DNA from: Desulfobacteraceae bacterium
GTDB lineage: Bacteria; Desulfobacterota; Desulfobacteria; Desulfobacterales; Desulfobacteraceae
Direction: 5' to 3'
Assembly (NCBI GenBank): GCA_015486915.1
Contig: WFQS01000208.1
Coordinates: 1 to 6,402 of the forward strand
DNA: 6,402 bases
In this document: positions 6,206 through 6,402 of the stretch, piece by piece
How the letters are laid out: the number at the start of each line of letters is the position of its first letter
Numbering within the stretch: the first letter of the stretch is position 1
Made by a program: the position numbers and the translations under genes
Notes under the pieces: generated by a model
The model's database searches: none
What the model was told of the DNA's origin: nothing
Seen by the model: the letters and a program-made list of their open reading frames with translations, nothing else

Positions 6206-6402
6206 CTATTCCCCGGTAACTTCCTTTAAAGGTACAGCAAGTATATTTGTTGTTCCCTGTCCTGTAAAAAAGTTTCCCTGGACAACACTTATATAAAGTT
6301 CATTATTGTATGCGAAAACAGACTGTATTGCACCCTGGAATTGAGAGTCAATTTTGCGTAATATATAATTATTATCCTGCAGGGAAAGTATTCCAAGTCC
6401 TC
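6206..6402 (-). CDS. C-terminal fragment of an unrecognised, possibly beta-propeller protein
   Basis: The minus strand is open from the right edge to a TAG at 6206-6208, giving the last 64 residues of a protein whose start lies outside the window. I do not recognise the family. The fragment alternates short hydrophobic strands with polar turns (GLGILSLQDNNYILRKI, AIQSVFAYNNELYISVVQG, TNILAVPLKE), a rhythm like one to two blades of a beta-propeller. This is a guess from pattern only. No transmembrane helix or catalytic motif is visible in this part. Its stop codon is 18 nt before xseA on the same strand, so it probably belongs to, or reads into, the same transcript. The frame is too short for the general composition to prove coding, but the close spacing and continuous strand pattern support it. 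Confidence 0.65.
   Translation of the reverse strand, partial: GLGILSLQDNNYILRKIDSQFQGAIQSVFAYNNELYISVVQGNFFTGQGTTNILAVPLKEVTGE

Overview
The window looks like a chromosomal housekeeping region of an AT-rich, anaerobic-type Gram-negative bacterium. The style of the proteins suggests a sulfate-reducing Desulfobacterota (Desulfobacteraceae-like) genome. That placement is an inference from protein character and base composition, not a search result.

From about 6402 down to 932 the minus strand carries one tightly packed gene run. In transcription order it is: the 3' end of an unidentified, possibly beta-propeller protein; xseA and xseB (the two subunits of exodeoxyribonuclease VII); ispA (farnesyl/geranyl diphosphate synthase); dxs (1-deoxy-D-xylulose-5-phosphate synthase); and tlyA (S4-domain rRNA 2'-O-methyltransferase). 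Spacings are 18 nt, a 23-nt overlap, a 1-nt overlap (TAATG), 83 nt and 13 nt, so a polycistronic operon is likely. The order xseA-xseB-ispA-dxs-tlyA is also known from Bacillus, so this is an old, widely kept arrangement. Dxs makes the entry metabolite of the MEP isoprenoid pathway and IspA condenses the resulting C5 units for quinone and cell-wall carrier lipids. ExoVII trims single-stranded DNA and TlyA modifies rRNA; neither has an obvious metabolic link to isoprenoids. The only real break in the run is the 83-nt ispA-dxs gap, which holds a hairpin. Dxs after it must start at a TTG codon.

On the plus strand, positions 1-540 form an uninterrupted frame that enters from the left edge. It encodes the very basic, lysine-rich C-terminus of an unrecognised protein. 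It converges on tlyA. The 391-nt space between them (541-931) has no convincing gene but contains a small hairpin (595-627) and a 165-bp imperfect palindrome (640-804). The palindrome is one long hairpin with a GTTGA apex and a T-run at its right edge. It looks like a dispersed palindromic or MITE-like element, or a structured RNA that may also act as a terminator, and it is the least explained item here.

I found no CRISPR array, tRNA, rRNA, transposase or defence gene. The core of the window is ordinary and well conserved.
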